From Rhodoferax aquaticus (lineage in GTDB: Bacteria > Pseudomonadota > Gammaproteobacteria > Burkholderiales > Burkholderiaceae_C), in contig NZ_CP036282.1 of assembly GCF_006974105.1 (NCBI RefSeq), forward strand, positions 806,001-870,000: a stretch of DNA of 64,000 bases, written 5' to 3'. The notes beneath the pieces were generated by a model. That model saw nothing but the letters and a program-made list of their open reading frames with translations, had not been told where the DNA came from and made no database searches. Shown here piece after piece: positions 6,837 through 15,690 of the stretch. The position numbers were made by a program, and so were the translations under genes. Every line of letters starts with the position of its first letter. The stretch's first letter is position 1.

Positions 6837-8324
6837 GTGGTCAAGAAAATTCTGTGGGCGCTACTGGCCCTGTTGCTGGCCTTGGTGGCCGCGGTTGGCA
6901 TTAATACCGTGCGCAAGGGCTCGCGCCAGCTGCAGGTACCGGCACTGGCACCGGTGCCGGTGGACGAAAAAGCCGTGGCCGAGCGCCTGGCCGAGGCGGT
7001 GCGCTTCAAAACTGTGTCGTCCCGCGAAGACGCCAAGGCCAATGCGGACCAGTTTTTGGCATTCCATGCCTTGCTACAGGCCAAATTTCCCAAAGCCCAT
7101 GCGGTGCTCAAACGCGAAGTGGTGGGCGACCTGAGCCTGCTCTACACCTGGGAGGGCGCAGACCCCAAGGCCAAACCCATTTTGCTGCTGGCCCACCAAG
7201 ACGTGGTGCCGGTGGCCCCCGGCACCGAGGGGGATTGGCAAGAGCCGCCCTACTCGGGTGCCATCAAAGACGGATTTGTGTGGGGCCGTGGCGCGTGGGA
7301 CGACAAGGGCAACCTGATGAGCCAGCTGGAAGCTGTCGAAATGCTGGTGGCCAGTGGCTATAAGCCGCCCCGCACCGTGTACTTGGCGTTTGGCGCTGAT
7401 GAAGAGGTGGGCGGGGTGCGTGGCGCAGCCAAGGTGGCGGCGCTCTTGAAGCAACGCGGTGTGCAGCTGGACTTTGTAATTGACGAAGGCCTCTTGGTGC
7501 TGGACGGTGTGGTGCCCGGTGTGCGCCAGCCCACGGCCCTGGTGGGCGTGGCGGAGAAAGGCTATTTGTCTGTGGTTTTGAAAATCTCGGGCACGCCCGG
7601 GCATTCGTCCATGCCGCCGCCTAAAGGGACCAGCGCCATTGCCATGTTGTCGGCCTCTTTGAAGCGGCTGGATGACGAGCAGCTGCCAGCGGGCTTGCAA
7701 GGCGTGGCCTTTGAAATGTTTGACACGCTGGCCCCCGAGATGAGCGGCTTTTCTCGGGTGGCGCTGTCTAACCTGTGGCTCTTTGGCCCGGTGGTGCAAA
7801 AGCAGTTGGAGGGTGCCGGCAGCACCAATGCCATGCTGCGCACCACCACCGCGCTCACCATTGTGAATGCGGGCAACAAAGACAATGTGCTGCCCGGCCG
7901 GGCCGAGGGCACGGTGAACTTTCGCATACTGCCCGGGGACACACCTGAGAACGTGATGAACCACATGCGCTCCAAGGTCATGGCGCCTGAAGGCCAGTAT
8001 GAGTTGTATGCGTTAGAAGACGCCAAGCCTGCCAGCCTGTACAAGGTGGCCCCCACCGCGTCACGCCAGTACACCATGTTGAACCAAACCATCCGTGAGG
8101 TGTTTCCCGACGCGGTGGTGGCGCCAGGGCTGATGGTGGCGGGCACCGACTCCATCCACTTTGGCGGCATCAGTGACCACATTTTCAAGTTCTCGCCCAT
8201 TCGCGCCAACAGTGAGGATCTCACGCGTTTTCACGGCACCAACGAGCGCTTGAGCGTTAAGAACTACGCCGACGCGATCCGCTTCTACCACCGGCTCATT
8301 CCCCAGGTGCTGGAGGCCAAGTAA
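6837..8324 (+). CDS. M20-family metallopeptidase with N-terminal membrane anchor
   Basis: The chosen start is the GTG at 6837, seven bases after GAGGAG, giving 495 residues. The longer frame from 6711 lacks such a site. Residues 2-25 (VKKILWALLALLLALVAAVG) form a signal anchor or uncleaved signal peptide. M20 zinc-site elements follow in order: AHQDVVPV near residue 118, GRGAWDDKGN near 153 and ADEEVGG near 188, the pattern of carboxypeptidase S/PM20D1-like members. The dimerisation domain lies in between (about 235-370). It likely hydrolyses peptides or N-acyl amino acids at the periplasmic face. LysR regulation is possible from the divergent arrangement. Confidence 0.87.
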   Translation: MVKKILWALLALLLALVAAVGINTVRKGSRQLQVPALAPVPVDEKAVAERLAEAVRFKTVSSREDAKANADQFLAFHALLQAKFPKAHAVLKREVVGDLSLLYTWEGADPKAKPILLLAHQDVVPVAPGTEGDWQEPPYSGAIKDGFVWGRGAWDDKGNLMSQLEAVEMLVASGYKPPRTVYLAFGADEEVGGVRGAAKVAALLKQRGVQLDFVIDEGLLVLDGVVPGVRQPTALVGVAEKGYLSVVLKISGTPGHSSMPPPKGTSAIAMLSASLKRLDDEQLPAGLQGVAFEMFDTLAPEMSGFSRVALSNLWLFGPVVQKQLEGAGSTNAMLRTTTALTIVNAGNKDNVLPGRAEGTVNFRILPGDTPENVMNHMRSKVMAPEGQYELYALEDAKPASLYKVAPTASRQYTMLNQTIREVFPDAVVAPGLMVAGTDSIHFGGISDHIFKFSPIRANSEDLTRFHGTNERLSVKNYADAIRFYHRLIPQVLEAK

Positions 8325-8368
8325 GCGCCTGGTGCGTAGGCCACACTCGCGTGGCATTTGTGGCTTTT

Positions 8369-8415
8369 GCTATGGATTAAGTAGCTATATGCGCTTGTTC
8401 CATGCGCGCAACAGC
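8369..8415 (+). repeat. Dispersed ~48-bp repeat, copy 3
   Basis: It begins GCTATGGATTAAGTAGCTAT, continues GCGCTTGTTCCAT and ends GCGCGCAACAGC. It fills most of the gap between the convergent M20 peptidase and HxlR-type regulator genes, so it could act at the 3' ends of both transcripts. Confidence 0.65.
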
Positions 8416-8421
8416 CGTTTT

Positions 8422-9363
8422 TCACATTGAAGTTGCCTCAAAACTCACCGCATGCGGCGTGAGCACCTCATGGCAATGGCTGCACAGCACCTGCGGCGCA
8501 AAGGCGTGGCCGCAGGTCTTGCGCCGGGGCATGATTGAGCTGGCCTGCCCCAGGTGCGCACCGGCCCAGTGCGACACACACACGATGTAGCCAAACAGGT
8601 CGTGGCTGGCGGGGGTGAGGCGGTAAAAGGTGCGTCTGGCGTCCGCCACATCGGGCGCAGCGTGCAAGAGGCCCGACTGCACCATGCCTTGCAGGCGGCG
8701 CGCCAACACGCTGCTGGCAATGCCCAAGACTGCGCTCAGTTGGTCGTAGTAGTGGCAGCCCAGCACCACCGCCGCAATGATGAGCAGCGTCCAGCGGTCT
8801 ACGCGCAGGCCTAGGCCCATGGCTTGGGTCTCTTTGTCTTGCAAGCGGGTGGCCCGCGCCGGGCTGGCCGCTTGCGACTGGGCCAGCAGCACCGCGTTAG
8901 GCGCCAACGTGAAGTCCAAATCGGCCATGCCGGTGGCCTCGCCGCAGTGGCCGCAGGCCAGGGTGGGGGTGAAGTTGTGGCCGCAGCGGGTGTGGGTGAG
9001 GGCGGTGGGCAGCGCCACCTCACGCGTGCCCCAGCGGCGCTCCCACTCCCAGACCATGAGCACTTGCGGGTAGAGCTGCAGGCCTGCGCGCGTGAGGTGG
9101 TAGCCCATGCGCTCAGGGCGTTGCTGGTAAGGGCGCTGGCGCAAGAGGCCCATGGCACTCAGGCTTTTGAGGCGCGCGCTGAGCGTGGAGCGGGGGATGC
9201 CTAAACGCAGGTGCCAGTCTTCAAACTTGTGCATGCCGATAAAGGCCCCCAAGAGCACGCCCACGGTCCAGCGGTCACCCAGCGCCCCCAAGCCGTGGGC
9301 CAAGGTGCTGCTGGCTAGCGCGTCGCGGGTTAAGGGCAGGTCAGGCTGCGGCTTGGGTGTCAT
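8422..9363 (-). CDS. Tandem HxlR-type regulator with two C-x-H-x7-C-x2-C motifs
   Basis: A 313-residue protein made of two HxlR winged-helix units, whereas ordinary HxlR proteins have one unit of about 110-150 residues. Unit 1 covers about 18-118 (GALGDRWTVGVLLGAF, RSTLSARLKSLSAMGLL), unit 2 about 180-270 (LRVDRWTLLIIAAVVLG, SSVLARRLQGMVQSGLL). Each is followed by a Cys/His motif with identical spacing: Cys127-x-His129-x7-Cys137-x2-Cys140 and Cys284-x-His286-x7-Cys294-x2-Cys297. These could bind zinc or sense redox state. It is the last gene before a convergent peptidase, and its start is 24 bp downstream of the first thiolase gene's stop. It probably controls the thiolase/oxygenase operon. 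Confidence 0.8.
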   Translation of the reverse strand: MTPKPQPDLPLTRDALASSTLAHGLGALGDRWTVGVLLGAFIGMHKFEDWHLRLGIPRSTLSARLKSLSAMGLLRQRPYQQRPERMGYHLTRAGLQLYPQVLMVWEWERRWGTREVALPTALTHTRCGHNFTPTLACGHCGEATGMADLDFTLAPNAVLLAQSQAASPARATRLQDKETQAMGLGLRVDRWTLLIIAAVVLGCHYYDQLSAVLGIASSVLARRLQGMVQSGLLHAAPDVADARRTFYRLTPASHDLFGYIVCVSHWAGAHLGQASSIMPRRKTCGHAFAPQVLCSHCHEVLTPHAVSFEATSM

Positions 9364-9387
9364 CAGGGTGAAGTGCTATGCCCCGGG

Positions 9388-10605
9388 CTAGCGCAGGCGT
9401 TCAATCACCATGGCGGCGGCCACGCCTGTGGCGCCACACACGGCCACCACACCCCGGCGCAGGTCGCGCCGCTCAAGCTCGTCCAGCAGGGTGCCCAAGA
9501 GCGCGCTGCCGGTGGAGCCCATGGCATGGCCCAAGGCGATGGCGCCGCCGTTCACATTGAGCTGGGCGTGGGAGATGCCCAGGTGCTTCATGTAATGCAG
9601 CATGAGCGCGGCAAACGATTCATTGACTTCAAACAGGTCGATGTCGGCCACGCTGAGTTGCGCTCTGCTTAAGGCCATGCGGGTTGCGTTCACCGCGCCC
9701 GTCAAGGCCAAGGTGTGGTCTACGCTGGTGATGGCGTTGGCCACAATGCGAGCGCGCACTTTGAGCCGGTGGCGGGCCACGGCTTGCAAGCTGCCCAGCA
9801 GCACCAGCGAAGCGCCGTCTGCGGTGGCGGGGGCGTTGCCCGCGTGGTGCACATGGTCCACCTGCGCTAAGCCATAGGCGCTGCACATCAGGGCGTCCCA
9901 GCCTTGCTCGGCACCCATGGCTGCAAACGCGGCGGGCATGCGGGCCAAAGATGCTGCGGTGGTGGACTCGCGCGGCGTCTCGTCCACACTGAGTACGGGG
10001 GCTGCATCGGGCCCCGGCACTTCGGGCTGCACCGGCACAACTGAACTCAGCCAGCCTTGCGCACGCGCCGCAAGAGCACGCTGCTGGGAGGCCAGAGCGT
10101 AGTCGTCGCAGGCCTCACGGCTAAAGCCTTCCAGCGTGGCCACGGTGTCAGCGGCAATGCCTATGGGTACCACCCGCGCGCGCTGTTGCAGGCGCAGGTC
10201 GCCCACCAAGGGCCCTTGGTCAGCACCCAGGGGCACGCGCGACATCATTTCTACCCCGCCTGCCACGGCAAAACCTTCGTGGGCCAGCACCTGCTGCGCG
10301 CCTAGTTGCACGGCACTCAGGCCCGAGGTGCAAAAACGGTTGAGGGTGAGGGCGGGCACGGTGTCGCTCCAGCCTGCAAGCACGGCGGCCAGCTTGCCGA
10401 TGTTGCTGCCTTGCTCGCCGGTTTGGTTCACGCAGCCTATGAAGGTGTCTTGGATGCGCGCGCTGTCGATGGGTGTGCGCGCCAGCAAGGCTTGCATGTG
10501 CTGGGCCAAGAGGGCTGCGGGCGTGATCTGCGCCAACGCGCCTTTGGCATTGCCCCGCCCGCGCGGGGTGCGGATGGCGTCAATGATCAGGGGAAAGTGG
10601 TTCAT
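9388..10605 (-). CDS. Thiolase (acetyl-CoA acyltransferase, FadA type)
   Basis: A 405-residue classical thiolase. The nucleophile is Cys92 in [13 protein letters not shown]. The C-terminal [15 protein letters not shown] carries the catalytic His of the GHxxGxxG motif. The second Cys region reads CGATGVAAA, close to but not identical with the usual CGGGGxxxA. The enzyme should cleave 3-ketoacyl-CoA to acetyl-CoA plus a shortened acyl-CoA, or run in the condensing direction. It is preceded by another thiolase and a carotenoid oxygenase on the same strand, which suggests degradation of a cleaved side chain or fragment. Confidence 0.88.
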   Translation of the reverse strand: MNHFPLIIDAIRTPRGRGNAKGALAQITPAALLAQHMQALLARTPIDSARIQDTFIGCVNQTGEQGSNIGKLAAVLAGWSDTVPALTLNRFCTSGLSAVQLGAQQVLAHEGFAVAGGVEMMSRVPLGADQGPLVGDLRLQQRARVVPIGIAADTVATLEGFSREACDDYALASQQRALAARAQGWLSSVVPVQPEVPGPDAAPVLSVDETPRESTTAASLARMPAAFAAMGAEQGWDALMCSAYGLAQVDHVHHAGNAPATADGASLVLLGSLQAVARHRLKVRARIVANAITSVDHTLALTGAVNATRMALSRAQLSVADIDLFEVNESFAALMLHYMKHLGISHAQLNVNGGAIALGHAMGSTGSALLGTLLDELERRDLRRGVVAVCGATGVAAAMVIERLR

Positions 10606-10630
10606 GGCTGCGGTGCATTACAGGGCTGCA

Positions 10631-11869
10631 TCAAAGGGCTGCGGATTCCACCACAAAGCTCACTACGGTGGCGCATGAGCCGCCGATGTTGAGCGTTTGT
10701 AGGCGCTGGGCGCCTTCAATTTGGCAGTCGCCCGCCGTGCCACTCACCTGGCGTGCGGCGTCCCACAGCATGCGCGCCCCCGTGGCGCCTACAGGGTGGC
10801 CGCAGCCAATCAAGCCGCCGCTGCGGTTGATGGGGCAGCTGCCACCGGCCTCAATGGCGCCGCTGTCAATGGCTTGCCAGCTTTGCCCCGGCGGTGTGAG
10901 GCCCAGGTGGTCTATGGCCATGTACTCGGTGGTGGTGAAGCAGTCGTGGGTTTCTACGCCATCCATGGCGGCGATGCCGCCCACGCCCGCGCGCGCCCAC
11001 GCGTCTTCAATGGTTTGGCGCACATGCGGAAACACATAGGGCGCGCCCGCACTGCGTTCTAGCTTGTCTTTGAGGCGCAGGCCCGCATTGCGGTGGCCCC
11101 AGCCCGCAATGCGGGGCAGCTGCTGCATGCGCAGATGGCGCGCCCGGGCGTGCGCCTGCGCATAGGCGGTGCTGGCCAATACCACGGCACAGGCACCGTC
11201 GGTAATTTGGCCGCAGTCTTGGCGACGGGTGCCGGGCTCAATCACGGGGTTGGCGGTGTCGTCGTCGGTAAAGGCCAAGGGCTTGAAGCTCCAGCCACGG
11301 GTTTGGGCCAAGGGGTTGTGTTTGGCGTGGGCGTAGTTGATCTCGGCAATGCGGTTGAGATAGCGCCGGTCTAGCCCGTAGCGGCGCTCGTACTCTTGGG
11401 CCACCAAGCCAAAGGCTGCGGGCCACATAAAGGTGCAGTCAATGTCTTCATGGCCTTGCCAGGAGGCGGCGTTTTGGTTTTGCGAGGCCACGTCGCCGGG
11501 CAGGTTTTTGAATTCTTCAACGCCGAGCACCAGCACGCAGTCGTAGCGGCCCGCTTCGATCTCGGCCATGGCGCTCAGAATAGCCAGCGACGACGAGGCG
11601 CACGCCCCCTCATGCCGCATGGCGGGCACGCCCCACAGGCTGGGCACCACCTGCGCCACCATGGCCCCCAAGTGCCCTTGCCTGCGCTGGGCTTCGCCAA
11701 AGGCATTGCCCACATGGATGCTGCCAATCGCGCTGGCCTCTAGCTGGCAGTGCTGGAGCACGCCGGAGGTGGCTTCTGCCACCATGTCAGACAGGTCTTT
11801 GCCTTCGCGCGACCAGACGCGTGCAAAGTCGGTTTGGTAGCCCCCCAGAATGTGCACGCCCGTGCTCAT
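10631..11869 (-). CDS. SCP-x-like thiolase / acetyl-CoA acetyltransferase homologue
   Basis: A 412-residue thiolase of the SCP2/SCP-x branch. The nucleophile is Cys90 in HEGACASSSLAI, and CGHPVGATGARM holds the catalytic His. Family members of this type often lack one of the two catalytic cysteines or act on branched and sterol side chains; here a C-terminal Cys is present (IGGSCATVV). The start codon overlaps the stop of the carotenoid oxygenase (ATGA, 11866-11869), so translation is coupled. The FadA-type thiolase begins 25 bp downstream. Paired thiolases next to an oxygenase imply a multi-step catabolic route. Confidence 0.85.
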   Translation of the reverse strand: MSTGVHILGGYQTDFARVWSREGKDLSDMVAEATSGVLQHCQLEASAIGSIHVGNAFGEAQRRQGHLGAMVAQVVPSLWGVPAMRHEGACASSSLAILSAMAEIEAGRYDCVLVLGVEEFKNLPGDVASQNQNAASWQGHEDIDCTFMWPAAFGLVAQEYERRYGLDRRYLNRIAEINYAHAKHNPLAQTRGWSFKPLAFTDDDTANPVIEPGTRRQDCGQITDGACAVVLASTAYAQAHARARHLRMQQLPRIAGWGHRNAGLRLKDKLERSAGAPYVFPHVRQTIEDAWARAGVGGIAAMDGVETHDCFTTTEYMAIDHLGLTPPGQSWQAIDSGAIEAGGSCPINRSGGLIGCGHPVGATGARMLWDAARQVSGTAGDCQIEGAQRLQTLNIGGSCATVVSFVVESAAL

Positions 11870-13332
11870 GCCGCAGGCCCGCGCGCCAAGCGCTCTTGCG
11901 AGATCCAGCAGCCATGAAAGCCCACGGGCACGCGGGTCGGCAGGGCCACTTGGGCGACCGGGCCACGGTTGATGTCGCGGGCGTCAAAAATGTCCAGGGT
12001 TTGGCGCTGCAGTGCGGTGTTCCACTGAAACGCGATTACATAGCCGTGGTCTTCGCTTTGGGGTTGGTCAGCCTGCGCAAACCACGGCTCGGAGTACCAG
12101 CTGTGGTCGGGGTCGTCCGCCCAGTTGCCCAGTGTTGCGCCGCTATGCAAGTCCATTTTGCGAATGCCTGCCCATTGCAAGGTGTTGACCTCGGAGTGGT
12201 TCACAAAATAGCCGTAGCGGGTTTTGCGCCCGGTGAGGTGCGCGTTGAAGCTGGGGAATTCCACGTTGTGCGCGGTGTCCAAGGCGCGCTCTTCGCAGGC
12301 GCCGGTAACCAAGTTCATGCGCCAGCTCCACAGCCGCGCGTGCATCACCAACTCGGCCACATCGCGCGCGGTGCGCTGCGGGTCGATCTGGCCTTGCGCA
12401 TCGAGTGCTGGCATATAGCGGCAGCCCACCATCTCGACCCAGTCGCCGTCTTCCCACGCATTGACCACATGGTAGACATAGCAGGGGCTGAAGTTGAACC
12501 AGCGAATGCTGTCGCGCGCCCCTAGGCGTGGGATCACGCCAAAACGTGCTGGCATGTCGGGGTAAAAACGGATTTTGTGGCGGCCCAAGGCCAGGGCCTC
12601 GGCGTCATGGAACAAGGGCAGGTCGTGCAGCACGGTGTAGTGCTCGGTAATGGCCATGTCGTGCGGCAAGCGCGGGCCGGGCAGGTCAATAGGGATGTGG
12701 TGCTTGAGCTTGCCATCGGCACCCAGCACGCCGTAGTGCATATAGGGGGCTTCCAGGCCGTAGTCGAAAAACATGAGTTCTTCGGTGATTTCGTCTACCT
12801 TGGCGTGGGCTGACACCTTGCCGCCTGTGGCTAGGATGCCCTGGGACTTGCCCAGCGTTTGTAGGCTCACGGGGTCTAGCTCGTAGGCGTCGCCCGCCAT
12901 GTACCACAGGGCTAGGGCCTTGCCTGCGTGGCCCACCATGTCGGTGTTGGCCGTGTCTTTGAGGCGCTTGTCGCTGCGGCCTTTGAGCGTTTCGCGAATG
13001 CCGTAATGCGTGCTGGTTTGCGCCAAGTTTTCTTCTTGCCAGCCGTCGGTCTGCACCCAGCGGTTGCGGTAGGTCAGGCGCCCTTGCGCAAAGTGCGCGG
13101 CATGCACCATGCCATCGCCATCAAAAGGGTGGTAGCGGCCGTGGGGCTCAAAGCGGGCGTTGGGGCCAGCGCGCAAGTACACGCCATTCAGGTCCTTCGG
13201 AATGCTGCCGTGCAGCAGCGGCAGGTCATGCAGTTCACGCTCATGGCCCACGGGGGCATAAACCCCACTCAGATGGGGGCCATGGTCTTCCCCAAAGGGG
13301 GTGAGCAAGTCAGCGGCAAGCGGTGCGTTCAT
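11866..13332 (-). CDS. Carotenoid oxygenase family protein
   Basis: A 488-residue protein from the ATG at 13332, preceded by GAGGG; the in-frame ATG further upstream adds 12 unlikely residues. The family's seven-bladed propeller coordinates iron with four His. Candidates are seen in KVSAHAKVDE, LPHDMAITEHY, YHVVNAWEDGDWV and the C-terminal VGFHGCWIS. The N-terminus (GVYLRAGPNARFEPHGRYHPFDGDGMVH) is highly typical. Members cleave carotenoids, apocarotenoids, or stilbene and phenylpropene double bonds (lignostilbene, isoeugenol). The first gene of an operon with two thiolases, it could start breakdown of such a compound. No carotenoid biosynthesis genes are nearby. Confidence 0.9.
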   Translation of the reverse strand: MNAPLAADLLTPFGEDHGPHLSGVYAPVGHERELHDLPLLHGSIPKDLNGVYLRAGPNARFEPHGRYHPFDGDGMVHAAHFAQGRLTYRNRWVQTDGWQEENLAQTSTHYGIRETLKGRSDKRLKDTANTDMVGHAGKALALWYMAGDAYELDPVSLQTLGKSQGILATGGKVSAHAKVDEITEELMFFDYGLEAPYMHYGVLGADGKLKHHIPIDLPGPRLPHDMAITEHYTVLHDLPLFHDAEALALGRHKIRFYPDMPARFGVIPRLGARDSIRWFNFSPCYVYHVVNAWEDGDWVEMVGCRYMPALDAQGQIDPQRTARDVAELVMHARLWSWRMNLVTGACEERALDTAHNVEFPSFNAHLTGRKTRYGYFVNHSEVNTLQWAGIRKMDLHSGATLGNWADDPDHSWYSEPWFAQADQPQSEDHGYVIAFQWNTALQRQTLDIFDARDINRGPVAQVALPTRVPVGFHGCWISQERLARGPAA

Positions 13333-13454
13333 GGGAGAGCCCTCAGTCAAAAGGATGGTGAAAGCCATATAGCTTTCTTAACTGAACTTAGCTTAGGGCA
13401 AGCGGGCGCGCTCGACAAGAGGGGTCTTACGGGTTTAAGGGCGACAATGTCACC

Positions 13455-14528
13455 ATGGTTCCACTTTCCCCTTTTGAAGCCGCACCCCAGGGTGTGCATG
13501 TGTTTGAAACGCTCACGCCCGACGCGGTGATGGACGCGCTGGCCAGCGTGGGCCTGTATGGCGATGGCCGCCAGCAGGCCTTGAGTTCGTACGAAAACCG
13601 GGTGTACCAGCTGCACTTGGAAGACGGCCAAGCCGTGGTGGCCAAGTTTTACCGCCCCGAGCGCTGGAGCGAGGCGCAAATCTTAGAAGAGCATGCCTTT
13701 GCCGCTGAGCTGATGGCGGCCGAAATTCCAGTGGTAGGCCCCATGGTGCTGGGTGGCAGCACGCTGCACCGCTTTGGCAACTTTATGTTCAGCGTGAGCC
13801 CGCGCCGTGGCGGCCGCGCGCCTGAGCTAGACGATGGCGATGTGCTGGAGTGGGTGGGCCGCTTTTTGGCGCGCATCCACAGCGTGGGCGAACGTGCCCC
13901 GTTTGCCCAGCGGCCTGCGCTGAATGTGCAGACCTTTGCCATCGAGCCGCGCGAATGGCTCTTGAGCCACGACATGGTGCCGCTGGATGTGCAATCGCAA
14001 TGGGAGAAAGCCTCGGAAGCCGCTATTGAAATAATAGCTGGCCACGCATGCTTGACGGGCGCAAGTGACCAAAATGGCTCCGATAGCATGGGTGCAGATC
14101 CTATACGCCTCTTGCGCCTGCACGGGGACTGCCACCCCGGCAATATTTTGTGGACGCCTTTGGACGTGCCTGCCGCCAGCGGCCCTGGCCCGCATTTTGT
14201 GGACCTGGACGACGCCCGCATGGGGCCAGCCGTGCAGGACCTGTGGATGCTGACCAGCGGCGACCGCCAGCAACGCACCCGCCAACTGGGCGCTCTGGTG
14301 GACGGCTATGAACAGTTCCGCGAATTTGACCGGCGTGAGCTGCCACTGATTGAGCCTTTGCGCACGCTGCGCTTGATTCATTACAGTGCCTGGCTGGCGC
14401 GCCGCTGGCATGACCCAACCTTTCCCATCAACTTTCCGTGGTTTGGGTCTAGCGACTACTGGCAGGGGCAGGTGCAGATGCTGGAGGAGCAAATGGAGGC
14501 TATGCAAGAGCTGCCCTTGGTGGTGTGA
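13455..14528 (+). CDS. srkA: SrkA/YihE-type stress-response serine/threonine kinase
   Basis: The 357-residue product has the SrkA/APH fold. SSYENRVYQLHLEDGQAVVAKFYRPERWS (about 38-66) forms the nucleotide-binding sheet with Lys. LRLHGDCHPGNILW (about 221-234) carries the catalytic Asp, and HFVDLDDARMGP the metal-binding Asp. The enzyme protects against stress-induced death in Escherichia coli. A stretch starting at residue 190 (AIEIIAGHACLTGAS) is encoded by a copy of the 48-bp dispersed repeat and has no counterpart in the fold. The gene is divergent from the carotenoid oxygenase, with 122 bp between. Confidence 0.9.
   Translation: MVPLSPFEAAPQGVHVFETLTPDAVMDALASVGLYGDGRQQALSSYENRVYQLHLEDGQAVVAKFYRPERWSEAQILEEHAFAAELMAAEIPVVGPMVLGGSTLHRFGNFMFSVSPRRGGRAPELDDGDVLEWVGRFLARIHSVGERAPFAQRPALNVQTFAIEPREWLLSHDMVPLDVQSQWEKASEAAIEIIAGHACLTGASDQNGSDSMGADPIRLLRLHGDCHPGNILWTPLDVPAASGPGPHFVDLDDARMGPAVQDLWMLTSGDRQQRTRQLGALVDGYEQFREFDRRELPLIEPLRTLRLIHYSAWLARRWHDPTFPINFPWFGSSDYWQGQVQMLEEQMEAMQELPLVV
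14022..14069 (+). repeat. Dispersed ~48-bp repeat, copy 4, inside srkA
   Basis: It begins GCTATTGAAATAATAGCTGG, continues CACGCATGCTTGACGGGCGC and ends near AAGTGACC. It starts exactly on a codon boundary of srkA and stays in frame without a stop, adding about 16 or more residues. Other copies lie between genes. Confidence 0.65.
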
Positions 14529-14661
14529 GCCGCTAAGCGGCCAGAGCGCAAGGGCTTGGCCTCAAAGCGCACGGGGATTTCAGGGCGGTAACATAGGCGC
14601 TCAGCAGATCAGTGGTCCAATGCCACTCTTCCATTTAAGCAACCAGGAGACCACAGAGGCC

Positions 14662-15114
14662 ATGCGCCATTCGACGAAGGAACATGCCAAAGGTAGCTTT
14701 GCGCAGCACGGCCACTTTGAGTTTGAGCAGGCCCATGGCGTGGTCATGCTCAACGCCTATGGCCCCTTCAACGTTGAGACGGTGCGGGCCTTGGGGCGCA
14801 CGCGCACCGTGGGAGAGGTGCAGTGGGGCTTTCACAAACCCCGCGTCGCCCTGGTGGTGTTTCATGGCAGCATGCTGATGTCGCCAGACGCCTTGCAGGC
14901 TTACCAAGAAGATCTGGTCGAGCACTTTGCCAAAGTCACTCCCCCATCGGCAATTGCGTGGGTGGCGGGGCCTGCCGTTGAGGGGCGCTTGCTGATGTGC
15001 CCCCATTTTGAAAAGATCTACCGGGACTTTCAGATTCCGTGGCAATCGTTTGAAACCACAGAACAAGCCTTGCCTTGGCTGCAAGCGCACCTACCGCACG
15101 CCCCCAGCCTGTAG
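14662..15114 (+). CDS. Hypothetical protein, 150 residues
   Basis: The ATG at 14662 is preceded by AGGAGACCACAGAGG and gives 150 residues; an ATG at 14620 would add 14. The protein is soluble with alternating strand and helix character: HGVVMLNAYGPFNVETVRALG, RVALVVFHGSMLMSPDALQAYQ, PSAIAWVAGPAVEG. This pattern resembles a STAS-like or similar small alpha/beta domain, but I cannot assign a family. It lies between srkA and the convergent FKBP gene, 133 bp after srkA. Confidence 0.6.
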   Translation: MRHSTKEHAKGSFAQHGHFEFEQAHGVVMLNAYGPFNVETVRALGRTRTVGEVQWGFHKPRVALVVFHGSMLMSPDALQAYQEDLVEHFAKVTPPSAIAWVAGPAVEGRLLMCPHFEKIYRDFQIPWQSFETTEQALPWLQAHLPHAPSL

Positions 15115-15145
15115 GTCCAAAGACCCAAGGCCCAGCGCTCTTGCG

Positions 15146-15607
15146 CTATTTGCCTTTGATGGCGACCAACTCCACCTCAAAAATGAGGGTGGCAAAGGGG
15201 GGAATCACGCCGTTGATACCGCGCTGGCCGTAGGCCAGTTTGGCGGGGCAGGTCAGCTTGGCTTTACCACCGACTTTCATGCGCTGCAGGCCTTCTGTCC
15301 AGCAAGGTATGACGCCACCTAGCGGAAAGTCAGACGGTGCGCCGCGCGAGTAGGAACTGTCGAACTCGGAGCCGTTCACCAGTTTGCCCCTGTAATGGAC
15401 TGATACCCGGTCACTGGCTTTGGGGCTGGCACCGGTGCCTTCTTTGAGCATGCGAATGACCAAGCCTGACTCAGTGACTACGGCACCTTCTTCCTTGGCG
15501 GCAGCTTCGGATGCATTGACGGGTGCGGCGTTGGTGGCTTGCGACCAGCTTAGCGTAGGGGCGACCAAAGCCAGAGAAACGAGCGAGAGGCGGAGCAAAG
15601 ATTTCAT
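15146..15607 (-). CDS. FKBP-type peptidyl-prolyl cis-trans isomerase, secreted
   Basis: The 153-residue protein has a signal peptide (KSLLRLSLVSLALVAPTLSWSQA, residues 2-24) and then one FKBP domain. Active-site hallmarks are present: VSVHYRGKLVNGSEFDSS, PLGGVIPCWTEGLQRMKVG, PAKLAYGQRGINGVIPPFATL and FEVELVAI. It should catalyse proline isomerisation and assist folding in the periplasm. The start chosen is the ATG at 15607, which gives a proper signal peptide. It stands alone, with a 32-bp convergent gap to the preceding gene. Confidence 0.9.
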   Translation of the reverse strand: MKSLLRLSLVSLALVAPTLSWSQATNAAPVNASEAAAKEEGAVVTESGLVIRMLKEGTGASPKASDRVSVHYRGKLVNGSEFDSSYSRGAPSDFPLGGVIPCWTEGLQRMKVGGKAKLTCPAKLAYGQRGINGVIPPFATLIFEVELVAIKGK

Positions 15608-15690
15608 GGCAAACAGATGAGGTTGAGACAACACAAAAGCGTGATTGTCGCAGCCCTTTGCCAGAAAACTAGCTACGCCCTCTATGCCAC

